Shown here: positions 1 to 8,283 of the stretch, one piece after another
How positions within the stretch are numbered: the stretch's first letter is position 1
Layout: each line of letters begins with the position of its first letter
DNA from: Bacteroidota bacterium
Lineage (GTDB): Bacteria; Bacteroidota; Ignavibacteria; Ignavibacteriales; Ignavibacteriaceae
NCBI GenBank assembly: GCA_022564295.1
Contig: JADFLR010000018.1
Coordinates: 1-64,000, forward strand
Reading direction: 5' to 3'
Length of the DNA stretch: 64,000 nt
Position numbers and translations under genes: made by a program
The notes under the pieces: model-generated
What the model saw: the letters and a program-made list of their open reading frames with translations, nothing else
What the model was told of the DNA's origin: nothing
The model's database searches: none

Positions 1-197
1 TTGCAAATTCTGAGTTTGTTAATCTATCAATTTTCAATTCACTTGGAGAAAAGGTAGCCGAGTAGGTAAACCAAAGCAAACCGGCAGGTGAATATACTGT
101 TACATTTGATGCTGGTAATTTTTCGTCGGGCGTTTACATTGCAAGATTAACTGCCGGCTCATTCGTTAAAATAATCAAAATGAATTTATTAAAATAA
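1..197 (+). pseudogene. 3' end of a T9SS-sorted secreted protein gene, interrupted by an in-frame stop
   Basis: This stretch is the last 197 nt of a gene that enters from the left edge. It aligns without gaps to 1989-2185, the end of the next gene, with about 12 differences, so it encodes the end of a type A T9SS C-terminal sorting domain. In the shared frame codon 63-65 is TAG where the paralogue has CTG; the frame then stays open to TAA at 195-197. The product would lose the last 43 residues of its sorting signal and probably could not be exported and anchored. It may be a real nonsense mutation or a base-calling error. Confidence 0.75.
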
Positions 198-226
198 CTT
201 AAATAATAATTAATTAAGAGGAAATA

Positions 227-2185
227 ATGATTAGGAAAACACTTCTTTTTCTGTTCTTTTTTGGAGCATCTCTATTAGCTCAAACTAATATTGAACTGAT
301 AAGTAATTTGGATGAACATAATGTAGGATATAATGATATCTGGGGATATGTTGACCCTTCCGGCAACGAATACGCATTACTTGGTGTGCGTGATGGAACA
401 TCCATTATAAGTCTTGCAGACCCATCAAACCCATTTGAAATTGCATTTATACCTGGCACTCTGACATGTTGTAGAGATATAAAAGTTCACGGTGAATATG
501 CATACGTAGTATCAAGTACCACATCCGATGGATTGCAGATAATAGATCTTACACAATTACCAGACACTGCAACATTAGCGAATCAAACTTTTGCCTTTTT
601 TGATGGAGCGCATAACATTTTTATTGAAAATGGATACGCGTATGTAGTAGGTACAAATAATTTTTCAGGTGGTATGCACATACTCGATCTTTCAAATCCA
701 ACCAATCCAACCAGAACTGCGACATATACCGCAAGTGGAATTATTCACGATGTATATGTGTGGGATGATACAGTGGTAGTTTGTGCCGGTACTTCCGGCG
801 AATACCATCTTGTAGATGTAACTAATAAAACAAATCCACAGTTCATAAGCGCCAGTGCTCCAATTCCGGGTATTTTTCCACATAGCGGCTGGATGACTGA
901 AGATAAGAGATACTTTTATGGAACCGAAGAATCGGGTAACACTGATATAACTGTCTGGGATTTAATAGACAGATCTTCATGGGACCTTGTCATTCCATCC
1001 TGGGAGACACAGTCAGAGGCAACAGTACATAATTTATTCATTCTGGGCAATTATGCACATATTTCTTATTACGCAGATGGATATGTTGTTCTCGATATTT
1101 CAGATCCGCTTTCACCATTCTTGGTGGGAGAGTATGATACGAGCCCTGTTAATCAAGCTACTTTTACAGGTGCGTGGGGAGCTTACCCATATCTGCCATC
1201 CAGATTAACAATCATCTCGGATATTGAAACAGGATTATATGTCTTTCAATTTACTCCGGGTGATGTACCCCCAGTAATAATTCATACGGAAATTAGTGAT
1301 ATTCTTAACAATGATCCGATTCCGATCACCGCAAATATAACCGATAACGAACAAGTGATAGATGCCAATTTGCACTACCGAACTACTTTTGATGGCAATA
1401 CAAGCGACTGGTTTCTAATTAACGATCTCAATGGACCGACGAATAACTTATATGAATTTGAAATACCGGGGCAGGAGCATTTAACAACAATTGAATACTA
1501 TCTTGCTGCGGTAGATAATAATGATAATGTTTCTACTTTACCGGCAGGGGGTTCCGGTATAAATCCTCCTGGCAGTACACCACCTCCTGATTTCTTTTCC
1601 TTTAAAGTTGTAATACCTGGAACCCTTATAATACAGTCCTTCTTTCCATTGGGCGATACAACAATTCAGAAGAATGGGGAGATTGATTTTATGGTAAATG
1701 CAATAGACACAAGTGGGTTGGAACTTACTTATCAATGGTTTAAAAATGATGTTTTAGTTGGGGCTAATAGCAATACATATCATTACAGGCATTCTTCATT
1801 TGATCCGCCGCCGCACACCGATGTGATTAAAGTTAATATTTCTAATGGCTATATTATTACGGATAAAACCTGGAATGTATTTGTAGAACCGACAACTGCT
1901 GTTGAAGATGAAAATAATCCGAGATCCTATTCTTTAAAACAAAACTACCCGAATCCATTTAATCCTTCAACACAAATTCGGTATAGCATTGCAAATTCTG
2001 AGTTTGTTAATCTATCAATTTTCAATTCACTTGGAGAAAAAGTAGCCGAGCTGGTAAACCAAAGCAAACCGGCTGGTGAATATACTGTTACATTTGATGC
2101 TGGTAATTTTTCTTCGGGCGTTTACATTGCAAGAATAACTGCCGGCTCATTCATTAAAATAATTAAAATGACGTTACTCAAATAA
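227..2185 (+). CDS. Secreted choice-of-anchor B family protein with T9SS type A sorting domain
   Basis: The 652-residue protein starts with a signal peptide (about residues 1-19, ending LLAQ). The N-terminal half (about 20-345) matches the choice-of-anchor B family, with the opening VGYNDIWGYVDPSGNEYALL and repeated LVIVD-type strands such as MHILDLSNPTNP and YVVLDISDPLSPF, a beta-propeller-like fold. Two Ig-like segments follow (about 350-460 and 470-565). The C-terminal 80 residues are a type A sorting domain with NYPNPFNPSTQIRYSI and a terminal KIIKMTLLK. It is expected to cross the outer membrane by T9SS and stay at the surface. The ligand is unknown. Its tail is nearly identical to the broken gene just upstream, suggesting recent duplication. 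Confidence 0.85.
   Translation: MIRKTLLFLFFFGASLLAQTNIELISNLDEHNVGYNDIWGYVDPSGNEYALLGVRDGTSIISLADPSNPFEIAFIPGTLTCCRDIKVHGEYAYVVSSTTSDGLQIIDLTQLPDTATLANQTFAFFDGAHNIFIENGYAYVVGTNNFSGGMHILDLSNPTNPTRTATYTASGIIHDVYVWDDTVVVCAGTSGEYHLVDVTNKTNPQFISASAPIPGIFPHSGWMTEDKRYFYGTEESGNTDITVWDLIDRSSWDLVIPSWETQSEATVHNLFILGNYAHISYYADGYVVLDISDPLSPFLVGEYDTSPVNQATFTGAWGAYPYLPSRLTIISDIETGLYVFQFTPGDVPPVIIHTEISDILNNDPIPITANITDNEQVIDANLHYRTTFDGNTSDWFLINDLNGPTNNLYEFEIPGQEHLTTIEYYLAAVDNNDNVSTLPAGGSGINPPGSTPPPDFFSFKVVIPGTLIIQSFFPLGDTTIQKNGEIDFMVNAIDTSGLELTYQWFKNDVLVGANSNTYHYRHSSFDPPPHTDVIKVNISNGYIITDKTWNVFVEPTTAVEDENNPRSYSLKQNYPNPFNPSTQIRYSIANSEFVNLSIFNSLGEKVAELVNQSKPAGEYTVTFDAGNFSSGVYIARITAGSFIKIIKMTLLK
1989..2185 (+). 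repeat. Second copy of the duplicated sorting-domain sequence (partner of 1-197)
   Basis: This 197-nt segment inside the preceding gene repeats 1-197. The first 52 nt are identical and about 185 of 197 positions agree overall. The copies are about 1.8 kb apart in direct orientation, a configuration that allows unequal recombination or gene conversion between neighbouring surface-protein genes. Confidence 0.85.
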
Positions 2186-2240
2186 TCTGAAATTGAATGT
2201 TTATTAATTCTGTAAAATTGAAGATATAATTATATTCATC

Positions 2241-2275
2241 AAAGCCCGCTAAATTAACAGCGGGCTTTAATATTT
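2241..2275 (+). terminator. Rho-independent terminator after the choice-of-anchor B gene
   Basis: AAAGCCCGCT (2241-2250) pairs perfectly with AGCGGGCTTT (2259-2268) around an 8-nt AT-rich loop and is followed by an A/T-rich tail. It lies 55 nt after the stop codon and is one of the few GC-rich stems in an AT-rich background. The T tract is short and broken. Confidence 0.7.
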
Positions 2276-2339
2276 TAAAATTTCATTCTATTCATAGAAT
2301 TTTTATATTTAGAAAAACCTTTAACATTTGTTGAGAAAA

Positions 2340-2816
2340 ATGCATATAGTAATGTACCCCGGCACATTCGATCCTGTAACAAACGGACATATTGATGTTA
2401 TAAGAAGAGCGGTGGAATTGTTTTCATCAGTTGTTGTTACTGTTGCAATTAACACGGGTAAGGAACCCCTGTTTTCTACCGATGAACGCGTTGAAATGTT
2501 AAAAGAAAGCTTAAAAGATTTCAACAATGTTTCTGTTGATTCATTTGATGGATTGGTGGTTGATCATGCTAAAGCTGTGGGAGCAAAAGGAATCATCAGA
2601 GGTTTGAGAGCTGTGAGTGATTTTGAATATGAGTTCCAGATGGCACTGATGAACAGAAAACTTGCAGGTAATATTTCCACAATATTTTTAATGCCTCACG
2701 AAAAGTACACTTATTTGAATTCCACAATAGTAAGGAACCTTGCAAGTCTTCACAGCGATGTAAGTGAATTTGTTCCGCCGATTGTACAAAGAGCATTAAA
2801 GAAAAAATTTCAATGA
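2340..2816 (+). CDS. coaD: Phosphopantetheine adenylyltransferase
   Basis: CoaD transfers AMP from ATP to 4'-phosphopantetheine, giving dephospho-CoA, the penultimate step of coenzyme A synthesis in the cytosol. The protein opens MHIVMYPGTFDPVTNGH, with the nucleotidyltransferase GTFDP...TNGH signature, then RGLRAVSDFEYEFQMALMN and NSTIVRNLASLHSDVSEFVP, all typical of bacterial CoaD. The ATG at 2340 gives 158 residues, the usual length. An in-frame TTG at 2328 or 2331 would add three or four residues without family support. It follows a terminator, so it is probably transcribed separately. Confidence 0.95.
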   Translation: MHIVMYPGTFDPVTNGHIDVIRRAVELFSSVVVTVAINTGKEPLFSTDERVEMLKESLKDFNNVSVDSFDGLVVDHAKAVGAKGIIRGLRAVSDFEYEFQMALMNRKLAGNISTIFLMPHEKYTYLNSTIVRNLASLHSDVSEFVPPIVQRALKKKFQ

Positions 2817-2840
2817 ATACTTATTTTTTTCAATAAATAT

Positions 2841-2973
2841 TTTTATAGAGATTTCTGAAAAATGACATTTAGATAAACCTGTCATTTTGAATTTATTTCA
2901 AAATCTCAAAAAAGATGCTGAAATGAATTCAGCATGACTCTAATGATTGAAATTTTCATAAGTCTCTATAAAA
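2841..2973. repeat. 133-bp MITE-like element with 21-bp terminal inverted repeats
   Basis: The ends 2841-2861 and 2953-2973 are inverted repeats matching at 19 of 21 positions (TTTTATAGAGA...TGAAAA). The interior holds two nested small palindromes, TTTTGAA-TTTA-TTTCAAAA and ATGCTGAA...TTCAGCAT, flanked by TGTCAT and ATGAC. It fills most of the gap between coaD and the dipeptidase gene. No transposase is encoded. A non-autonomous element or a dispersed structured intergenic repeat would both fit; I see no clear target-site duplication. Confidence 0.6.
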
Positions 2974-3000
2974 TTGTTCAGCAACATTTCAGGATTCATT

Positions 3001-4236
3001 ATGAATTTATTATATCTTGTCCTCTTAACCCTATTTTTATTTGTATCAGCTTGTGAAAATAAAACATCCTTAAATAATGAAATGACGGATGAACAATTAA
3101 AAATCAAAGCCAACGAACTTGCTCATAAGCTTTTGATTATTGATACACATGTTGATGTTCCATACCGGCTTGAGAGCAAGTGGGAAGATATATCTCAATC
3201 AACTGAGAAAGGACACTTCGATTATCCAAGAGCGAAGGATGGTGGACTTGATGCACCATTTATGTCAATCTACATTCCTGCTAAATATGAAAAAACCGGG
3301 GGCGGAAGAGAATTCGCAAACAAGTTGATTGATATGGTTGAGGGAATTGCAAATGAACATCCGGATAAGTTTGCTGTTGCAGCATCAGTAGATGCAGTAA
3401 TTGAAAATTTTAAGAACGGAATTATTTCCTTCCCAATGGGAATGGAAAACGGAACACCGATTGAAGGAGATCTTAAAAATCTAAAATACTTTTATGATAG
3501 AGGAATCAGATACATAACTTTGACACATTCAAAAAGTAATCATATTAGTGATTCATCCTATGATGAGGAAATCCAGTGGAACGGGTTAAGCCCTTTTGGC
3601 GGGAAAGTAGTTGCAGAAATGAACAGGTTAGGAATGATGGTGGATGTTAGTCATCTTTCCGATAGTTCGTTCTATGATGTGATTCAAATTTCCAACGCAC
3701 CTGTAATTGCTTCTCATTCTTCCTGCAGGTATTTTACTCCGGAATGGGAAAGAAATATGAATGACGAAATGATAAAAACCCTTGCGGATCACCAGGGAGT
3801 TATTATGATTAGTTTCGGCTCTTCTTTTATAAACGGAAAAGTTAGAGTAGAAAACAGCAAACACTGGAAATATATTGCTAACTGGCTGGAGGAGAATAAT
3901 CTTTCATCCGGTGACACGGAAGCTGAAAAATTTAAGGATGATTATTTTGCTAAAGTCGATTTAGAAGAAGTAACTGTTTCACAGGTTGCAGATCACATTG
4001 ATAGGGTTGTTGAGTTAACCGGAATTGATTATGTTGGCTTTGGATCCGATTTTGACGGAGTTCGTTCGGTTCCTGTTGGTTTGAGTGATGTTTCGATGTA
4101 TCCCAACCTGATATTTGAATTATTAAAGAGAGATTATTCGGAAGAAGATATTGAAAAAATCTGCTCAGGAAATTTGTTACGGGTTTGGAAAGAAGTTGAG
4201 GAAACAGCAAACCGGCTTCAATTGGTGGAGGATTAA
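3001..4236 (+). CDS. Lipoprotein membrane dipeptidase, peptidase family M19
   Basis: The M19 family are zinc dipeptidases, related to renal dipeptidase, that hydrolyse dipeptides including some with D-residues. The ATG at 3001 gives a lipoprotein signal (LFLFVSAC, lipid-modified Cys18), so an in-frame TTG at 2974 is unlikely to be the start. The binuclear zinc ligands are visible: HxD in DTHVDV (His50, Asp52), Glu149 in MGMENG, His218 in VSHLSD, His239 in ASHSS, and an Asp in GFGSDFDG. It is 411 residues and probably faces the periplasm. A cupin gene starts 3 nt after its stop, so the two are likely cotranscribed. Confidence 0.9.
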   Translation: MNLLYLVLLTLFLFVSACENKTSLNNEMTDEQLKIKANELAHKLLIIDTHVDVPYRLESKWEDISQSTEKGHFDYPRAKDGGLDAPFMSIYIPAKYEKTGGGREFANKLIDMVEGIANEHPDKFAVAASVDAVIENFKNGIISFPMGMENGTPIEGDLKNLKYFYDRGIRYITLTHSKSNHISDSSYDEEIQWNGLSPFGGKVVAEMNRLGMMVDVSHLSDSSFYDVIQISNAPVIASHSSCRYFTPEWERNMNDEMIKTLADHQGVIMISFGSSFINGKVRVENSKHWKYIANWLEENNLSSGDTEAEKFKDDYFAKVDLEEVTVSQVADHIDRVVELTGIDYVGFGSDFDGVRSVPVGLSDVSMYPNLIFELLKRDYSEEDIEKICSGNLLRVWKEVEETANRLQLVED

Positions 4237-4239
4237 AAA

Positions 4240-4560
4240 GTGAATAAAATAGAATTAAATAGCATCGATGAAAAAGAAATTGTACCCGGATACTTCGCCA
4301 GGTTTGTTCATTCCGAAAATATGACAATTGCTTACTGGAATATTAAAGCTGGTTCTTCCCTTCCGGCACATTCACATCCGCACGAACAAATTTCTTCAAT
4401 GATAAAAGGTGAATTTGAGTTGACTGTTGATGGTACTCCGCATCTTCTCAAAACGAATGATGTATTTATAATTCCCTCCGGCATACCACATTCCGGTAAA
4501 GCAATTACAGATTGCAAAATAATTGATACGTTTTATCCGGTTAGGGAAGATTACACATAG
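4240..4560 (+). CDS. Small cupin-domain protein
   Basis: This 106-residue protein is a single cupin beta-barrel. Motif 1 is HSHPHEQISSMIKGEFELTV, giving His, His and Glu metal ligands, and motif 2 is around FIIPSGIPHSGKA, giving the last His. The start is GTG at 4240, three nucleotides after the dipeptidase stop, so translation may be coupled. Single-domain cupins of this type include dioxygenases, isomerases and sugar-binding or sensor proteins, and nothing here picks a substrate. The coupling to a dipeptidase hints at amino acid or peptide metabolism, as inference only. Confidence 0.85.
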   Translation: MNKIELNSIDEKEIVPGYFARFVHSENMTIAYWNIKAGSSLPAHSHPHEQISSMIKGEFELTVDGTPHLLKTNDVFIIPSGIPHSGKAITDCKIIDTFYPVREDYT

Positions 4561-4764
4561 ATTCTTGATACAGGATGCTGGATGCCGGAAATTGGAAAAA
4601 GTATGATGTATTAGCTTCACGCTTTGTTGAGAACTTTAAATTATTTGCTAAAGATTAATTGCAGGATTTGATATATGGTGTTCCTGTAAGATTGAATAAC
4701 TGATTTCATAATGTGAATATACAGGATTTTAGGAATCCGGTATATCGAAAATAACAGATGGAAT

Positions 4765-5208
4765 ATGCAAGAAATATTATCAAAACTCTTCGAACGCGAT
4801 CTCGAAAAACTAAAAACCGAGATAACTTCCTACAAAGATCCATCAAAGATGTGGCATATCACTGGTGAGATAAAAAACTCTGCTGGAAATTTATGCCTGC
4901 ACAATTGCGATAACCTGCAGCATTTTATTGGTGCTGTTCTTGGTAATTAAGGTTATAAAAGAAATCGTGATGCAGAATTCAGCAGAAAGAATGTTTCTGT
5001 TGGAGAGCTGATAAAAGAAATTGATAAAACCCTGGAAATTGTAACAGAAACACTTAAGAATTTTGAAGAAGAAAAACTTAGTAAAATATATCCAATCAAT
5101 GTCTTCGGAAATGAAATGACTATAGGGTTTTTCCTTGCACATCTAACAACACATCTTAACTATCACCAGGGACAAATTAATTATCATAGAAGACTACTTG
5201 ATGCTTAA
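4765..5208 (+). pseudogene. DinB/DUF1572-like gene broken by an internal stop codon
   Basis: The frame from ATG 4765 stops at TAA 4948-4950 after 61 residues but continues open in the same frame to 5208, totalling 147 codons. The two parts read as one DinB-superfamily four-helix protein: LHNCDNLQHFIGAVLG before the stop, and GYKRNRDAEFSRK and HLTTHLNYHQGQINYHRRLL after it. The His in LHNC/LQHF and the HxxxHxxxH-like C-terminal cluster fit the family's metal-binding triad. No frameshift is needed, only one changed codon. The family includes bacillithiol S-transferase-type enzymes. The break may be a true pseudogene or a sequence error. Confidence 0.7.
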
Positions 5209-5437
5209 CTGGAAATTCCAACAACAATAGTTTACCTTCTTTCAGCACCCTCATTATAAAGTTCATCAATAATTTACACCGTCTATCAATACTTCATTTT
5301 ATCTTCTTATCAAATTGATTACTATTGTTATAACTAGAAGGCCAATAAATTAAAAGTAAGAAATATTTTAGATGGTGAAGGGTTTTATAGCGATAAAGAG
5401 TATGAAAATAATCCACATAATTAGGAGTGAAAAGAAA

Positions 5438-5644
5438 ATGGAAACAAAAATGTCTTTGGGAGATTGTCTTGGTTGGGGAATTGGTCTTGGAAGTATTGCC
5501 GGTACAATAGTTGGAATATTGATAGAGAACCCAGGTGCCGGAGGGCTACTGGGGATGATTTCCGGTGCTACTATGGGATTAATCTTTAGCAGAATACAAA
5601 CTATAAGACTGCCGATCAATCATCAAAATAAGAATACACACTAA
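5438..5644 (+). CDS. Small glycine-rich membrane protein of unknown function
   Basis: The likely start is ATG 5438, preceded at a good distance by the ribosome-binding sequence AGGAG near 5423; upstream in-frame ATGs at 5372 and 5402 lack such a site. The 68-residue product contains a Gly-rich hydrophobic stretch with GxxxG spacing (GWGIGLGSIAGTIVGIL and GAGGLLGMISGATMG), a glycine-zipper-like pair of membrane helices. It ends in a short hydrophilic tail. I do not recognise a family. It stands alone between the broken DinB-like gene and a lipoprotein gene. Confidence 0.55.
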   Translation: METKMSLGDCLGWGIGLGSIAGTIVGILIENPGAGGLLGMISGATMGLIFSRIQTIRLPINHQNKNTH

Positions 5645-5757
5645 ACTAAATGTTAGTTTTCTTTGCTTGATTCTGCACCACTAAAAATATAGCTTTAAAA
5701 CCTCAAATTTTACTATTTGTTAACCAACAATATAAACTAACAACGCAAAAATCGTGT

Positions 5758-6261
5758 ATGAATAAAATCTTTATACTCATATTTATTTCACTAATATTAT
5801 TTTTTATTTCCTGCGGGAAACAAGAATATACTGAAAAAGGGATAAGCGAGATTGTTCAGAGAACAGATTCATTACTTATTAATTTAGCCGGACAAAAATA
5901 CGATTGGGCTTCAGCAAAAGCATATTCAACTGTACTCGCATTTTATCCGGAACCCGATATCATTTTTTTAAACGAAGATTTAACTTATAGGAGAGCTGCC
6001 GAAGCATTCAATCTCTATTATTATAAAGATGGTCATCTCATCCATTTTATAGGAAAGAAGCTTGAGTATTTTCCTAAAAAGGTAAAGAAGACAAAAAAAA
6101 AGATGACAAAGCTTAAGCTTAATCTGGACTCTGATGGTGATGTAATAAGTTATCAAAAATTTGTTAATGGCGAACTGTTGAGTTTAGATGACCCTGAATT
6201 GGAAGATGTACTAATACACGCAGAAGAATTATATAAACTGGTTGGCGATAAGGAAGAATAG
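5758..6261 (+). CDS. Hypothetical lipoprotein
   Basis: The 167-residue protein begins with a lipoprotein signal (ISLILFFISCG, Cys near residue 20). The mature part is charged and contains a lysine-rich run (KKVKKTKKKMTKLKL) between predicted strands. The HLIHFIGKKLEYF and DGDVISYQKFVNGELL segments recall small repeated beta units, but I cannot assign a family. It converges on the outer-membrane protein gene, with only 5 nt between the two stop codons. Confidence 0.7.
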   Translation: MNKIFILIFISLILFFISCGKQEYTEKGISEIVQRTDSLLINLAGQKYDWASAKAYSTVLAFYPEPDIIFLNEDLTYRRAAEAFNLYYYKDGHLIHFIGKKLEYFPKKVKKTKKKMTKLKLNLDSDGDVISYQKFVNGELLSLDDPELEDVLIHAEELYKLVGDKEE

Positions 6262-6266
6262 TACTT

Positions 6267-6920
6267 TTAAAAACTACTTCTACTTAAATAATATCTTACA
6301 CCAAACGTAAAATTCAAGTTATTCAGTGCTGTGGGATGATATGGTGCATCGCTCTGTAAAAAATTATACTGAGCTTCGATAAAAGTTGTAACATTTTTAT
6401 CTTCCCAATATTTTTCCACCATCGCTCCTCCAAAGTATCCCCATATTGTTTCATTATCAACGTTGGAAATTACGTGACCGCCGAGCAGTTTAGCTTCCTG
6501 GTTTATAACTGCAAATGTAGCTCCCCCGCTTATACCAAGCGCAAATTCATCAGATAAATTAAAACTGTAAAGAAGTCCCCCGTTAAACAGCAGTTGAGAA
6601 AAAGATGAATTCACTTCAACAAACTGATCAGAAAACTGAATTTGCGATGAAAGGTATGATGTGTTATAGAACGATTGAAAATTTGATTTTGAAGTGAACG
6701 ACCCTCTTGTATATAGAAAAAGATTTTTCGTAATGGGGATTCCAAAACTTCCGCCAAAAGAAATTGCAACAGGATTTTCACTTCCGTTATTTGAATTACT
6801 TATTTGCGCACCGCCGATTAATCCTGAAACAAAAGCTGATTTTTTACGAAAATTTTGTGCGGAAATATCACATACAGAAAACAAAACGAATAAAGTTAAA
6901 AGTAAAGTAATGGTTTTCAT
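6267..6920 (-). CDS. Outer-membrane beta-barrel protein, small
   Basis: The 217-residue protein has a signal peptide (MKTITLLLTLFVLFSVCDISAQ) and alternating hydrophobic strands with Gly and aromatic residues (ISFGGSFGIPITKNLFLYTRGS, then FALGISGGATFAVINQ). It ends NFTFGVRYYLSRSSF, with an aromatic C-terminal residue as in many outer-membrane proteins. It resembles eight-stranded barrels of the OmpA-like or PorT-like type, with no OmpA peptidoglycan domain. A promoter of the local TTG-N20-TAnnTTT type lies upstream. The function is unknown. Confidence 0.75.
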   Translation of the reverse strand: MKTITLLLTLFVLFSVCDISAQNFRKKSAFVSGLIGGAQISNSNNGSENPVAISFGGSFGIPITKNLFLYTRGSFTSKSNFQSFYNTSYLSSQIQFSDQFVEVNSSFSQLLFNGGLLYSFNLSDEFALGISGGATFAVINQEAKLLGGHVISNVDNETIWGYFGGAMVEKYWEDKNVTTFIEAQYNFLQSDAPYHPTALNNLNFTFGVRYYLSRSSF

Positions 6921-6947
6921 ATCTCATCTTAGTTTTGATGATAAATT

Positions 6948-6978
6948 AAAAATTATTATGAGTATTGTCAACTGTCAA
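6948..6978 (-). promoter_or_regulatory. Candidate promoter for the outer-membrane protein gene
   Basis: Read on the minus strand, TTG (6978-6976) is followed by exactly 20 nt and then TAATTTTT (6955-6948), seven of eight positions of the Bacteroidota -7 element TAnnTTTG. The predicted transcript would have a short leader before the ATG at 6920. Confidence 0.45.
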
Positions 6979-7100
6979 AAATATACCCATTGATTTTCTT
7001 CTGCAACTAAGTTGATATTTTCAATATCATCAATCTCATATTATATTGTATTGAGAATTAAATAAATGTTTTACTAATTTAATAACCAGACTGAATTTCT

Positions 7101-8279
7101 ATGTTAGCGGATAGAGTAAAAAAAATAGTAACCTCAGCAACTATGCAGGTTTCTGAACAGGCAAAAAAATTAAAAGCTGAAGGTGCGGATGTAATTAATT
7201 TAAGTGTTGGCGAACTGGATTTCCCTACTCCCGATAATATTAAAGAGGCAGGTAAGAAAGGAATTGACGCTAACAAAACCCGATATACGGTAACACCGGG
7301 AACTTTAGAACTTAGAAATGCAATTGCATCAAAATTTAAAAGGGATAACAATCTTGATTACAGTGTTAATGAAATAACTGTAGCAAGCGGTGCCAAGCAA
7401 TCTTTATTTAATGCAATAATGGCATTGGTTAATCCCGGTGATGAAGTTATTTTTAGCTCGCCTTACTGGGTTTCATATCCTGAGATGGTTTCGTTGGCCG
7501 AAGGTAAATCGGTTATTATAGAAACAAATACTGAAGATGGATTCCGTATTTCAGGCAAGAAGCTCGAAGATGCAATTACTGATAAAACAAAATTGTTTAT
7601 TTTATGCAATCCTTCTAATCCAACCGGAGCAGCATATAATAAAGATGAGTTGGAAGAACTTGCGGAAGTGATTATTAAACATGATCTGTATGTGCTTTCC
7701 GATGAGATATATGAAAAATTAGTTTACGATGACTTTAAATTTTACAGCTTCGCACAAATTATACCTGAAATTAAAGATAGAGTATTAATTGTAAACGGTT
7801 TATCAAAATCTTATTCGATGACCGGATGGAGACTTGGTTATGCGGCGGGGGATCAAAAAATTATCGCGGCAATGAATAAAATACAAAGTCATACAACTTC
7901 TCATGCTTCATCCATTTCACAGGAAGCCGCTGTTGAAGCTCTGAACGGTCCTCAGATTATGTTGGAAAAAATGTTAAGTGAATTGATTGAAAGACGAAAT
8001 TATCTATACAATGAATTAATTTCCATTAGCGGGATAAAATGTCATAAGTCGGAAGGAGCATTTTATCTTTTCCCCAAAATAACTTCTTTATATAACAAAC
8101 AATTAAAAATAGATTCCTCTTTAGATTTAGCAATGTATCTTTTAAAGGAAGCCCTTATTGCTGTTGTGCCAGGGAGTGCGTTTGGTGCTGAAGGTTATAT
8201 CCGCATTTCTTACGCAACATCGATGGATAATTTAAAGGAAACTATTTACAGGTTAAAGAAAACTTTGAAGAAATTTTAG
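7101..8279 (+). CDS. aspC: PLP-dependent aminotransferase, class I (aspartate aminotransferase-like)
   Basis: This 392-residue fold-type I aminotransferase probably transfers the amino group between aspartate and 2-oxoglutarate. It shows the N-terminal VINLSVGELDFPTP, the substrate-loop SPYWVSYPEM, the NPSNPTGA segment, the cofactor Asp in LYVLSDEIYE, and the Schiff-base lysine in NGLSKSYSMTGWRLGY. The length is normal. In related genomes the same subgroup sometimes uses aromatic amino acids or glutamate/prephenate, so substrate range is uncertain. It converges with aroE with four nucleotides between stops, which may be coincidental or reflect aromatic amino acid metabolism. Confidence 0.88.
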   Translation: MLADRVKKIVTSATMQVSEQAKKLKAEGADVINLSVGELDFPTPDNIKEAGKKGIDANKTRYTVTPGTLELRNAIASKFKRDNNLDYSVNEITVASGAKQSLFNAIMALVNPGDEVIFSSPYWVSYPEMVSLAEGKSVIIETNTEDGFRISGKKLEDAITDKTKLFILCNPSNPTGAAYNKDELEELAEVIIKHDLYVLSDEIYEKLVYDDFKFYSFAQIIPEIKDRVLIVNGLSKSYSMTGWRLGYAAGDQKIIAAMNKIQSHTTSHASSISQEAAVEALNGPQIMLEKMLSELIERRNYLYNELISISGIKCHKSEGAFYLFPKITSLYNKQLKIDSSLDLAMYLLKEALIAVVPGSAFGAEGYIRISYATSMDNLKETIYRLKKTLKKF

Positions 8280-8283
8280 TGAC

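Noticed and set aside
2974-3000. TTG 2974 as the dipeptidase start
   Set aside because: It would place nine residues before the lipoprotein signal and lies over the MITE-like element's end; ATG 3001 gives a normal lipobox.
3950-4327. Minus-strand open frame of 125 codons across the dipeptidase/cupin junction
   Set aside because: It overlaps two well-supported plus-strand genes and has no motif or start signal.
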